This document shows positions 1 through 11,312 of a DNA stretch of 64,000 bases, piece after piece (within the stretch, counting starts at the first letter, position 1; the number at the start of each line of letters is the position of its first letter). This DNA comes from Aquanectria penicillioides (taxonomy: Eukaryota > Ascomycota > Sordariomycetes > Hypocreales > Nectriaceae), in NCBI GenBank assembly GCA_003415625.1, contig PYIU01000001.1, positions 2,542,001-2,606,000 of the forward strand. Reading direction: 5' to 3'. The notes under the pieces are model-generated. The model searched no databases, was not told the DNA's origin, and saw only the letters and a list, made by a program, of their open reading frames with translations. The translations under genes and the position numbers were made by a program.

Positions 1-438
1 ATTGGCCGACAGACACGCACAGCGTGCGTCGTATACTGCGAGATGGCAAGGTCCACAACGAGGGGTTCATCTTCAAGGATGGACACAAATGGAGGCCATT
101 TGGCGTTTCGTATCGTGCTATGGTCCCTAAGAAAAGCCAAGGGAGCAACTTCATCACTGTTACATGCCCAAGCTCATCGCATGTGGGCTATGGTAAGTGG
201 GATAAGTCCTGCCAGAGAGTGTCTCTAACTGACCGCACTGCTTCTAGGAGCCGTGAGACTCGAACATCAGTTTCACGCCATCGGTCAAGCTTGTGCAAAT
301 GCCTGTGACATTGCGCTTTCTAAATCTCTTTCAATTCAGGATGTTCCTTACAAGGCGTTAAGAGAGCGACTTTTGGCCCAAGGTGTCATTCTTGATGCTT
401 CGTCTGTAGGAGTTCCATCATTTGTCGATGAACATTAA
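1..438 (+). CDS. FAD-dependent oxidoreductase, C-terminal part (5' end outside window)
   Basis: Only the last two exons are present: 1-192 and 248-438, separated by a 55-bp intron (gtaagt...ttctag), stop TAA at 436-438. The spliced product contains PFGVSYRAMVPK, then SSHVGYGAVRLEHQFHAIGQA. This matches the C-terminal signature of the FAD_oxidored family (bacterial-type FAD-dependent oxidoreductases, usually 'IPYRSLVPK... SHVALGAIRLEPTWMALGQA'). The G-A-x-R-L-E segment belongs to the FAD/substrate-binding end of the fold. Joining the exons restores this motif across the intron, which supports the splice sites. The N-terminal dinucleotide-binding region lies off the left edge, so size, signal peptide and substrate cannot be judged. 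It sits upstream of a sugar transporter and may be part of the same metabolic block, but that is inference. Confidence 0.75.
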
Positions 439-1661
439 GTCGCTATTGAAAGCGCAAATAGAGTAGAAAATGCACAAGACTGAATGAGACGAAAAGAAAT
501 TCACTATGCCTAGCGAAGTAATTTTCTTCTGAATTCCGGTCTGGATTTGTGGTGTTCAAAAGTTGGGAAGTGTCAAGCGCTTGAAATTGTGCTGTATTAC
601 CCGATTTGCAAGTTGGAAATCATAGAACAACTAGCTTTAAATTACTCTCTTCGACAAATTTTTAGATAGACTCAGAAAATCAATGGCTGAAGAGTAAAAT
701 CTGTGAACTTATTCACCATCAAAGCATCGACTTGTAATTGTGTGATTCCCAGTCTGCCATCCCTAAACCACTAACAAGATCTCGACCACGGTCAGGATAA
801 AGATACAACCAGCAGGCCGAGAATGATTAAGCTAAGTATTTACCTCGGGCATGGGTTAATCGCTTTGCCATTTGAACCAGGTTGCTGGAACTGAGATGTG
901 CCATGATTTGCTATTCCGCACCACCACTGGGATGCCTGAGTGGCCTTCGTTGCTAACCACATTGAACTTATTGGCTGGGCGGTACGAGCACTGGGTGACA
1001 CCTCTACGGAATTAACTCCACTGGGTTATTTCCTAGGAGCTTGACTAACATGGGCTAGCATAATATGTGCTGAATTACTCGCAATTGGTAGGTAAAAATT
1101 GATTGAAGTAAGCCTTGCCGAGCCCTGCGAGGTAACTAATGAGCCCAGTCGACTCCCCACACAGTGCTCCTAGAAATGGCATATCCTTGCGCAAAATGGG
1201 AAGTTCTATCCACCCCTCGTAAGATTGTCCCGGAGACAAGGATCCAATCATCATTGTCATAGTCTGTGTGTACAAACGCTATTAAGACAAGCCTGGTGGT
1301 ATTTCCAGGCTATTTGAGCCAATTGTACCTGGGTATTGTTGGCATGGTTCAAACCATCCGGGGTAAACGTACGCGTCTCTCCACATGACCCCAGAGAGTC
1401 GGTTCACAATATGCGGATGCACTTGAAGGTCCCGGTAACGCGCGATGTCGGAGAGGTTGGAGTGGGGAAAACACGGGGAAGCATGGTTCCTGAGGGCTGG
1501 GGTGATGGGCCTTCTGGTTGGGTACTATAAGAGCTTCGCATCTCACCGACTGGCTTATGCGCCAAGTGCCTATTTGTAACTTATCTACCCAAAGGCTGCG
1601 TTTCTGAAGTCATTAGATTGGGATATTTTACTCTTTATTCCCTAAGCTCATCATTCCCAAC
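439..1661. other. Intergenic region with promoter of the sugar transporter
   Basis: No convincing gene is seen. Short reading frames on both strands lack family features. A TATA-like TATAAG lies at 1526-1531, about 130 bp upstream of the next ATG, and fits a core promoter for the transporter at 1662. Confidence 0.5.
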
Positions 1662-3559
1662 ATGGCTGGGGGTGGCAATGTGTTCGCAAGTCGAGCGGCG
1701 TTCGCTACGGCAACGCCTCGGTTGTTAATGTTCTGCCTCATCTACGCAATGGGCAGTGTCTTCTTTGGATAGTAAGTTTTCCTTCTAGAGCTACTTTCCA
1801 CTTCTAGTGCTATTACTAATAACGGGACAGCGATGGAGCTTCATTCGGCGGTGTCCAGGCCATGAGCCCGTTTCTAGCAAGATTCGGAAGCTACAATGCA
1901 AAGACCAAAAAGTACGCTCTCCCAAGCGAGACTTCGTCGCTCATGAACAGTTTACCATTGTTGGGAAAGTTTCTCGGCGCCATCATTGTTGGGCCAATCA
2001 TCGAGAGAATAGGTCATCGTAGGACCATGGCCATTACATGCGTAATCCAGATAATTGGACCCATTAGTGAGTGATTACTAGTTCAATTGAGATACATGTT
2101 CGACTAATAAACGTCTTTTTCAGTTCAAGTAACAAGCAAACATGTACCCCAATTTATCGTGGGTCGGTTCTTAGTGTACACCGCAGTTGGATTGGTCGAA
2201 AATGTAAATGTTCTCAATTGACCTTTCAAAGCACATTGGCTGATTGCGTTCCAGGTTGTCCCTACATACCAATCCGAACTTGCCCCAGGTTCCCTTCGTG
2301 GATTCTTCGTTGGCTCGATCCAACTATGCCTCACTTTTGGTTCCTTGATCGCTGGCATTGTCAACGAGTTTATGTCTAGAAAAACCAACGAAGTAGGATG
2401 GCAGGTTGCTACCGGAATCCAGGGTATTCCGGCTGTCATAATTTTGGCTTTGCTCTGGTTCACGCCGGATTCACCACGCTGGCTGGTATTTAACGACCGT
2501 TCAGACGAGGCGTTAACAGTCTTGCAGTCAGTGCGCCGCAAGGACGATGTTGATCGAGGATTGCCAGAATTAGAGATTGCCGCCATGAGAGAGGAGGGTC
2601 CAGTAGGAAGAAGAGAGAAGGATCCCTGGAAGGACCTGTTCAACTCCAAGAACAGAAGAAGAACAGGGTTAGTATTGCAATTCACTAATTTTTAACATGC
2701 ACTGACTCACACATTGCAGAATTGCCTGCTCCATCATGACTCTGCAGCAGTTGACAGGAGTTACTTTCAGCTCCTCTTACGGACCTACCTTTTATCGTTC
2801 TGTTGGACTCACCGAAATGGCATTCATCTATGCTGTCATCAACAATGCCGTGTCTGTCGTCACCGCATTGATGGCAATGGTCTTTGTGGACATTTTCGGT
2901 CGACGAACTCTCGTCGTTCACGGAGGTTGGTCGCAAGGCGCCTTCCTAATCTCTATTGCTGCACTGGGAAATCTCAAGAATAAATCTGCGAACGACAGCA
3001 ACGGAATTGTAGCAGGAATGATTCTATATAATGCGATTCTTCACATGACTATGGGGCCAATAGCCTACATCACGGCTGCCGAAGTGGGAACCCAGACCCT
3101 CCGAGAAAAGACAATGGCCTTTTCGGTAAGTTTATAGAGTACTATTCTATTGAGAGTAAGGCTAACCTAAATCGAACAGACTGCGGTAAACGTAATTGTC
3201 AGTTTCGTTGTAGTGTTTGTCACTCCGTACCTGCTTGCCGATATTGGCGCGTCCTTGGCCTACATCTGGGGAGGGTTCGCGTTTGTTTCTACGGCGTGGG
3301 CATGGCTTTTTATGCCTGAACTTAAGGTATGTATTTATTCCAATGGAACTACCATATGCTAACTCTTCCTTAGGGCCGAAATCTGGAAGAAATTGACCAG
3401 CTCTTCGAAGCTGATCTACCAGCATGGAAATTCTCCGAGTTCGAGACACAAGGACTCAGTCACGACCTGATGGCCCTGGAGTTAGGAGAGAACCAAAAGG
3501 CATTGGATTTGGAGCATAACGAAGTTGCGGAAGAACGTCGCGAGACACGAGATGTTTAG
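1662..3559 (+). CDS. MFS sugar porter (hexose/lactose-type permease)
   Basis: Seven exons: 1662-1771, 1831-2066, 2124-2203, 2255-2667, 2720-3125, 3180-3326 and 3374-3559, giving 525 residues, the usual length of a fungal sugar porter. All introns are GT-AG and 47-59 bp. Visible family motifs are IIERIGHRR after TM2 (the D/E-R-x-G-R-R loop), VVPTYQSELAP before TM5, TPDSPRWL in the central loop, IMTLQQLTGV in TM7, DIFGRRTLV after TM8 and PELKGRNLEEIDQLFE at the C-terminus. The protein should have 12 membrane helices and carry a sugar with protons across the plasma membrane. The hydrophilic C-tail is rich in Glu. The substrate cannot be told from sequence. It shares a 15-kb block with a rhamnosidase, a second porter and a saponin-hydrolase-like gene. 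Confidence 0.9.
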
Positions 3560-3821
3560 CAACATTATCTTCGTTTTACGAGGTTGACACTTGGACCAGA
3601 TAATGAATTTTCAAATCTTTTCATAAAAAAGTTGCCAGATCAATAAAAAGTTCAGAATCTTAAATAATCTTTGGTTAGAATTGGAAACTCAAGGTTTAGT
3701 GGGTCATTGATTCATCATTTGCTACATTTGGAGGCTAGCAAGTACCCAGACCAACACAAAACCCTACATATATTCCTTGTTTCAAAGCGCCTCAATTGTT
3801 ACCTACCACCTTGTTGCTGAT

Positions 3822-5034
3822 TTACTCATTGACAATGCTAGAAGAGTTAGGTAACATGCTGAAACGCAGTGGATTGGTTTTACTTACCGAGCAACGAGCT
3901 TCTTAGCGCTGACCTTGCCAGCATGCAGAGTTTTCACGCCCTCGACGATGCCGTTCAAACCACCCGGAACGACCTCCACAGGCTGCGGCTTAAACTTTCC
4001 CTCTGCAAGGAGTAGGCCCAGGTAGCGGTAGAAAAGGTATGCAAAGTCGCCATCAGCTGCGGCTTGTTCATCGTCAATCGAGCTATGCTTGACGCCGTAA
4101 GCTGAACTGACAAATGTGCGCGTAACTTTGACATTCTCAGGGATGGTCCAGGAGCTAGGGTCGTCGGGAGGATCAAGCATGTTCAAATCTCCACCTCCCA
4201 ATTTCTCCAATACCTCTGAAACGATTTGATGACTGCCGTGGCCCGAAATTGCATCGAATGCCAGGTTTAGTTTTGTGTCTCCAACGGCCTCTAGAATTTG
4301 ATCAACTACATTGCCCTTGCGATAGTCAATGATGTGAGTCGCAGAGTTGAGCGACTTGACGTGGTCGATTCCAGAACCGGCAACGGTAATGATGGGATTG
4401 AGGTTGCTGAGCTTAGCGAGCTGCAGCGCATACGAGCCCACAGCGCTGGCACCTCCGTAGATCAGAATGGGAATGTTCTTGCTACTCGTGGTTGTAGGCA
4501 GGGGCAGCTTGAGGTACTGATACAAGCCGAGGGCTGCGGTCATGAAGGACAGTGGGAGACCGGCGCCAGCCTCAAAGGAGATGTTTGGAGGGAGAGGGAA
4601 TGTGGTCGAAGCCGGAACAACGGTGTACTCGGCGTAGGTACCGTGGGGTTGACCCATACGATGGAAGCCAGCGACTCGATCACCCTTCTTATACTCGAAA
4701 ACGTCAGATCCTACAGCCTCAATGGTACCAGTAACATCATCGCCGGCATTCAAAGGATTCGCTTGATCGCGATTTGCGACCCACTGGGAGTTATGACCGT
4801 TAGACCAACGTATTATAGAACAATTTGGCGTGCATTGATGTTATTTTATACCTTCCAGTCCTTGGGGTTCAATCCAGTAGCAACGACTTTGATGAGAACA
4901 TCTCTGGCACCAGGCTTGCTAGTGACGGGTCAGTTTCAAGATACAGCGGTCTGCTACTGTGGCTCTTACGGGACTTCGACTTCTCGGAGCTTTCCCTGAA
5001 GCTCGGGCTTTCCGTGGATAACGTACTCCTTCAT
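3822..5034 (-). CDS. MDR-superfamily NAD(P)H oxidoreductase (quinone/enoyl reductase type)
   Basis: Exons on the minus strand: 5034-4970, 4918-4852, 4783-3888 and a proposed 16-nt last exon 3837-3822, giving 347 residues. The protein starts MKEYVIHGKPELQG, then VLIKVVATGLNPKDWK (GroES-like domain), AGDDVTGTIEAVG, and a Rossmann segment YGGASAVGSYALQLAKL that binds NAD(P)H. Zinc ligands of classical alcohol dehydrogenases are not evident, so this belongs with the zeta-crystallin/trans-acting enoyl-reductase-like fungal MDR enzymes. The end is uncertain. Without the last intron the frame stops at 3884 after KKLVAR (343 aa). With it (gtaagt at 3887, CTAAC branch, ttctag) the end reads KKLVARIVNE, which looks more like relatives. 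The substrate is unknown; it is convergent with the sugar porter. Confidence 0.8.
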
Positions 5035-7111
5035 AGTGGAGTGGATTGTGCGGCGGCCAAAAAGTTGGCGGTATTGGGTGTGCTGGATTCTAAGGTAACG
5101 AAGCCTTTGCATGGAGCTGTGTTGTCCACGGTTGGTTGGGTTGGGCACGCTGCGCAGTGATCGGATTCGCAACTGGAGGCTTGTCGGCTCTGGTTATATA
5201 CCAATCCCAACAACAATTGCGCTGAATCAGCGCGAACAGAGAGGGAAATGCGATGAGTTATTCAGCACTGCATCAAATTGTTGCTACCTCACACCATTTT
5301 ATATCGTCTCAGGACAATTCATTGGCTCGGTGGTTGCGCCGATTATTAATTATCAGAGTCGCGGTGCAACCACGGTGAGATGACCAAGGGTATGTCGTCA
5401 TTGTGCAGGCTTTATTGGTGCTTGCTCTGTAATCCATCGATTATTTATCGTGCTTCATGTTTGAACAGACGCCGTTCAGAACCCTCAATGATGAATTACT
5501 GTTCTTGCCATCAATTAGTATGAATTCGTTGACCAGAAATTTTATCACATCCAATGAAGGCCGCTTGTGGTGAATTTTGGTAGATTTATAGTGGCCCTTG
5601 ATGAATGAAGCAGCAATTGAGGACCCTCTTTGGCTTGAAAACACGCACTAATAAATCCGCCTACTTGAGCGTGACCATAGTCTTTGTCTCGTGACAGCCC
5701 ATCTTTCACCGAGAGGCCCAGCTAAATGGATGGGCCAGCGATGTGCGTACTGTCCCTATCCCATATCTGGACCACGGCAAGATTCGGGTCTGTTCCTACG
5801 CAGGACGGGTATTTAGGAGGTACCCAGGCCATAGTTGGTGTTCGTGGAGGAGTAAGGTGTTACCATCTCGGACCCGACAGTGCCGTATGCCTGACGAACA
5901 GATCCGATTCCAGTCTCCTGCAGGACGCCTGCCCCAAGAAATTTGAAGTAGTTGGCAGTGTGACGGGCATCGCCCTCCGAATCCATACGTTTTGGCCAGC
6001 GGCGGTGCCGCCAATGAATTTGTAGCCATTGTAGGGCTCAATTAGAAACTCCAGGTCGATACAGCATAATTCAAGAGGGAATCATTCCAGACACCATCAT
6101 GTGCCTCAAATACTGCCTGAGGTCTTATCTCTCAGATCTTGCTAGCACCCGTGAGAATGGCCTTGGTGGCTTTCTCCGAGGAGACACCTTTAGCAAGCTC
6201 TTTTCCAATATCTCCAGCTCCGACATGGGACGGCGCAGGAGTGGGTGCGTCACAACTGGCTATCAGACCAATTCCCTGGCTAACTCCCTGGACAATATAC
6301 CCGGAAAGAAACCCAACTGCATGATCACTACCTCTAGACGCGCGAGGTCGTTGAGATCGACTTGAGAGCTCTTGATGAATGATGTCTCGCTTGTCTGTTT
6401 CCTTGGTCTGTTTCAAAAAGGTGAAGAATGCGACGGGAAGCGAAGCACCGCCGTACCAGCCACTGTCCCCAAGCCAAACCATGTGTCCCAGATGCGCGAG
6501 GATCTTGCACGGATAGCACGAGTCTCATCGCATCGGAGCTGGTCGACGGTGAGCTGGCTGCATTGAGCTCTGAATTTATTCGTATCGACCCAAAAGAGAC
6601 CCATTGTTATGTTTGGGTTTGAAAAGGGCAATTGAAAGCCCGATCTGAGGCACAGCCCCAGCACAAACGCGCGGCTAGGCATCACAGAGCACCACTTTGG
6701 CGGCGATTCGCCACAATGAGGCGTCAGTTGGCATGCTAAAAACAGCTTAGTAATAATCAATTCAAGTAAAAGCTATATAATTAGGCAGAGTTGACCACGT
6801 AGGAAGGAATCCGTTGTCTTTGACATGTGTCGAAGTGCTGTCTGATGAGCACATTGAGGAGTCGGCTAAGGAAAATGCCATGAGGCTATCCTAAGGGGGC
6901 TGCAGAGTTGGTGTCTGCATAACTATGTCTAAGAAATAATTGATAATTTAGACCCCATTGTTCTTACTTTCTACATCACTGAATTTCTAGTACTGATCTT
7001 GATACATATCACAACAGGTTCTATCTACCGGAATTTCGAAAGAAGGTGCTTAGACTTTCTCCTATTGCTGTCTGATTGCATTCGTATTTTTTCCCCTACT
7101 TACAACTCCAA
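5035..7111. other. Long intergenic region with traces of a decayed gene
   Basis: Two kilobases lie between the MDR oxidoreductase and the rhamnosidase. No intact gene can be modelled. The segment 5813-6482 shows coding-like composition on the minus strand (listed separately). The rest shows nothing recognisable. Confidence 0.5.
5813..6482 (-). pseudogene. Possible gene relic of unknown family
   Basis: On the minus strand, 6482-6132 reads 116 residues beginning MVWLGDSGWYGGASLPVAFF. Further on, 5986-5813 reads 57 residues containing GDARHTANYFKFLGAGVLQE and ending NTNYGLGTS before a stop. Between them another frame reads IEPYNGYKFIGGTAAGQ. These pieces look like protein rather than noise but sit in different frames with stops between. 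I could not join them by plausible splice sites, and I do not recognise the family. It may be a decayed gene, or a real gene whose introns I failed to place. Confidence 0.3.
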
Positions 7112-9872
7112 TTATGATTTAGCCTTCAATGGTAGGATTGGCCATTCGTAGTCCCGCGCGAAATCTGATTGAAATACCCATTCACCCGGACCAACCTCCT
7201 CGACCCTTTCCCCTCGATGCTCTGGGATGACAATTTCAGCAGTAGTGTGAAATGGCACTGATACCTTCAGAGTAATTTTAGCGATACCCCCAGAAGCAGA
7301 TGATGTCTCCCATGAACATGCTGCCTTTCCATGGGGTGTATTGTGAGACGCAGAGGCATTGGAGAACTCGGCGCCGATTAGCGGAGCCACGCGGAATCTC
7401 TTCCAACCAGGTTCGACTCGCTGCAGCCCAGCGATCCTCTCGTAGAGGAATTTGGCAACAGCGCCAAAAGCATAGTGGTTGAACGACGTCATTTCGCCAG
7501 GGTTAATTGAACCATCTGGCAGCATGCTATCCCACCTCTCCCATACCGTTGTTGCGCCCATCGTCACTGGGTAAAGCCACGATGGACAGCTCTTCTCAAG
7601 GAGCATCGAGTAGGCCACTTGAGCATGCCCAGTTATTGCAAGGGCTTCGCAAAGAAATGGTGTGCCAGCGAATCCAGTGCCGATTTTAAACCCATTCTTC
7701 CTGACAAGTTCTACGAGGCGAACGCCAGCGCGTGTCTTTTGAGAAGGAGTGAGGATATTAAGGCAGATAGCTAGCGCATAAGCTGCCTGGGAGTCGGAGG
7801 CGACTCGGCCATTTGGAGTTACGTATTCATTTTGAAACTCGATTCGTGCAGCCTCCGACTCGGCTCGGAAACTTGCGCTATCTTGTCCTCTGCCCAAAAT
7901 AGCTGATATCTTGACCATCAGGTCCAGGCTTTGTATGAGAAACATGTTGGCAACCATTTTGGCATCAGTAGCGGACTTCCACGGAGCGTCAGGTGGTGCT
8001 GCCGGATCGAGCCAGTCCTATCATTTATTAATCAGCTCAGTTGCGAAATCAAACAATACTGCTTAGATTTTGACGTACCCCGAGCTGGAAAACGGCTGAG
8101 TCCCATAAGTGCTTTGAGCCAGTTTGGTCTCGTGGAAGAACTTTAAGCCAGGTTGTCATGCTGTCATACTGCTGGTCAAGAATTGTTGCATCGCCGGTCT
8201 CCAAATATAGAGCCCATGGCCCCAATATGGTCACATCATGCCAAATCGCACACGGGACTCTCCTGCACCAAATGGGATCAGGCAATGTTGCATTCGGGCT
8301 GACCATTGGTGGAACTCCGCCCAGGACGCGCTGGTCATTCTCGACATCGATCATCCAATTCTTTAGAATGCCAAAACAATCGTAGATGAGAGTAGCTGTC
8401 GGTGCAAATAGAGCCAAGTCTCCTGACCAGCCCAGCCTTTCATCCCGCTGAGGACAATCTGTGGGCACAGAAAGGAAGTTCCCTCGCATGCCCCAGACAA
8501 TATTCTTGTACAGTTTATTGAGCAGGGGGTCGGAGCATGAAAAAGTACCAGCGAGTTTCATGTCTGTATGACAAACAACAGCTTCGATGGACTCCCAAGT
8601 CAAGTCACCGATCCAGCCATCTACCTCTACATACCTAAAGCCATGGAATGTGAATCTTGGCTCATACGATTCTCCTTTGACATCGCCGCGTAGGGTATAA
8701 GTGTCTGTCGCCTTGCAGAGGCGAAGAGGTCGAGTACCCAGCTCATTGTCCTCTAAAACCTCGGCGTGACGAAGAGTAATGACGTGGTCCCGAGGCCCCT
8801 GGATATTCTTCAAGCGAACATATCCAACAAGGTTCTGGCCGAAATCGACAATGGTTTTTCCCGATGGAGAAGTGAACTTTTCCATTGGCTTGAGGGTCTC
8901 GATTCTTCGTACAGGTTCGCCAAATCCAGGCACAAGCTTGATTGTTGTCTGCAGGGGGGAAAGTACGGCGACGGGCGCCCAGTCTTCATATTCGTGGTCC
9001 GTGGAGATGGACGACCAAAAAGGAATCTCATTCGTGGCGTCGTACTTTTCTCCGTCATAGATCTCTGCAAGCGTAATAGGTCCATTTGTGACGCTCCAAG
9101 AACCATCAGAGGTAACCATGGCAGAAGTACCATCCACATAAATGATTTCCAGTTGCGCCAGAAGCGTATTCTGTGAACCCCAAATATTTCGATGGCCCCC
9201 TTCAAAGCCAATTCTCCCGGAAAACCAGCCTTCAGCGATGCGGGCTCCGATGCAATTTTGGCCCTCTCTGAGTGAAATTGTCACATCATAAGTTTGATAT
9301 TGTAGTCTTCCATCATACGCTGTCCAGCCCGGAGCCAAGAAATAGTCACCGACGCGGTGACCGTTAATTTCGGCTTCGTACACTCCTTGGGCGGTTATGT
9401 AAAGTCGGCCCTGTTTCACCGGGCCTGTGATTGAGAATTCCCTCCGATAGAGCCGCTCCGGGCCTGGTTTTGAAATGTCCGAGTCCCACGGGGCTGCGAT
9501 GCGCTCACAGGACCAGTCTAATCTATTCAAGAGACCTATTTCGAGGTCGGCAGGCTCGCTCCAAGTAGCTTCTCGACCCTGAATATCCCAGGCTCTCACT
9601 CGGAGCGAAATCTTCTCGCGAGACTTGAGAGGAAAGCTAAAGGGCCAGGGAACAAGAATGGAGCTAGATGCCGTACACTGTGTTCTGGCGACTTGAGGAT
9701 CGGACCCGTCGGGCACATCTCTCATCAATTCCACTTCATAGGCCTGCTGGGTAAACGTGCCGCTTGGGTCTTGGATTCTCCAGGATAGTCTTGGAGCAGA
9801 TTCCTGAACACCAAGAGTGTTAGGGCGATGATAGTGCTCGAATTCGACGTCGATAACTGATGCCATCGTCAC
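7112..9872 (-). CDS. GH78 alpha-L-rhamnosidase, probably intracellular
   Basis: Two exons, 9872-8079 and 8017-7112, with a 61-bp intron, give about 899 residues, normal for bacterial-type GH78. The join reads VFQLG-DWLDPAAPPDAPWKS, the conserved start of the catalytic barrel's substrate loop. Domain order: an N-terminal Fn3-like part (LGVQESAPRLSWR, residues 20-32), a jelly-roll domain (YRREFS ... YEAEINGHRVGDYFLAPGWT, 142-184), a beta-sandwich (VDFGQNLVGYVRL, 342-354), the (alpha/alpha)6 barrel, and a C-terminal beta domain. The hallmark PTDCPQRDERLGWSGD lies at residues 470-485; Glu478 is the predicted general acid. No signal peptide is visible, so the enzyme should act in the cytosol and cleave terminal L-rhamnose from imported glycosides. 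A start at 9866 (MASV) is equally possible. It is divergent from nothing nearby and is followed by a sugar porter on the same strand upstream. Confidence 0.93.
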
Positions 9873-11312
9873 CGCTGTGCTAGATGGGAGGATGGTAAAG
9901 GCTTAGAAGGGTTGCATTCGAATGCTTAGTGAATTTAGGGTTCAGAAAAGTCTACGCACAGCATCCTATAGCACACCCGGTGGTCTCACAGCGGGATGAT
10001 CATGTGGCTTCAGCCTTGAAGGCATCAGCCTCAATACCTAGTCCACCAGTGGAACTGCCCTCTCAATCGGAGAATTGTCAATGGAGTTAAATTCCGAGTC
10101 GGGAGAATTGGAAGCCGGCTGAAAGCGGTGAAAAGGGACGACCACAGCTGGAAATTGAAAGAGGGGGTGGTTCCGAGAAACCTGGTCGTTCCTCGTGTCT
10201 GTGGAGAAGGGTTGTGAACGCTGTGGCCAAAAGCATAACTAGCTTGCTCGCGAAGAAGTGGTGCAGACTCTATGCGAACTCGATGCGCGCTTAGACCCGA
10301 GGATCCCCATCCGTCTTCTTGGATCTGCGGTCCACATGACATGACATCAACAAATGCCAGGCGTCACGGCACTATTTTTCACTCACCAATGATCATTTCT
10401 CCGCGGAGGCATTCTCGGCACATGGACAATCATGCATTCCTCGACAGGGAACCGGTTCTTCCTCCACCTCGCATGAACCACCAGTGTTATGCCAAGAAAG
10501 TACGTCCAGCCGCCGGCATCAAGTATTCACCTAGCTATTCCAATTACAACGCCATCGTCAACTAGGCATTTTGCCAGACGATTTGGTCAGAAGTTACAGA
10601 CCGATTCATAGTCTAAAAATCCTATAATTCGTGCCTCTCTTAGGGCCGTTACTATACTGTCTACACAACAAACCTAGCAGTCAAGAATACGTGGTAAGTT
10701 GGTATGCTGTTGTGAATGTACGATAGCTATCCACCCATTGTTTTGTGAAGGATAGAGCGGTAACCAATATCTGTGGTCAATTCCCAAAAGTAATTGATGT
10801 GTCAACAAACTTTGTCAAAATCAAGTCAGAAGCGCCCTAAAGTACAGTAGATTTTGTTTGCCAGGTTTCAGAGCAACGCCATTGATAAAGTTGCTGGTGA
10901 ATACGCAGTAACATCATTTATATTTTTGGAGTGCGCAAAATGGAATTAGTTAGTATCCCCTTGTTCTTTATCATTTAGCCGGTTTGAATAATACGTCTAG
11001 CTAAGCAGACACAATATCGTGAGCGCATACAAAGGAAACATCTTTCATTTTCAGAAACATGATTAAAAGGCTTTATCATCCACTTCATGAGAATTAGATG
11101 AAGAATAAATTGCAATATAAAGCTCGTTGATTGATATTGCTACCATATGGCAGATGAGAAGATGTCCGCTACATACGGTTCCCGCGTCTAGTTCAACTGA
11201 GAATAGAAGCTAATTTCAAGACTATAAGTCTTCACCACCAGACAATTTCCGCCATCTCTCTAATTTAGAACTAGATTTCATGTCCCTTAGAGTGCATGGC
11301 ACTAATCCAAGA
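9873..11312. other. Intergenic region between rhamnosidase and sugar porter
   Basis: This gap holds the rhamnosidase promoter on its left side. No gene or clear repeat is seen. The right half is A+T-rich. Confidence 0.45.
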
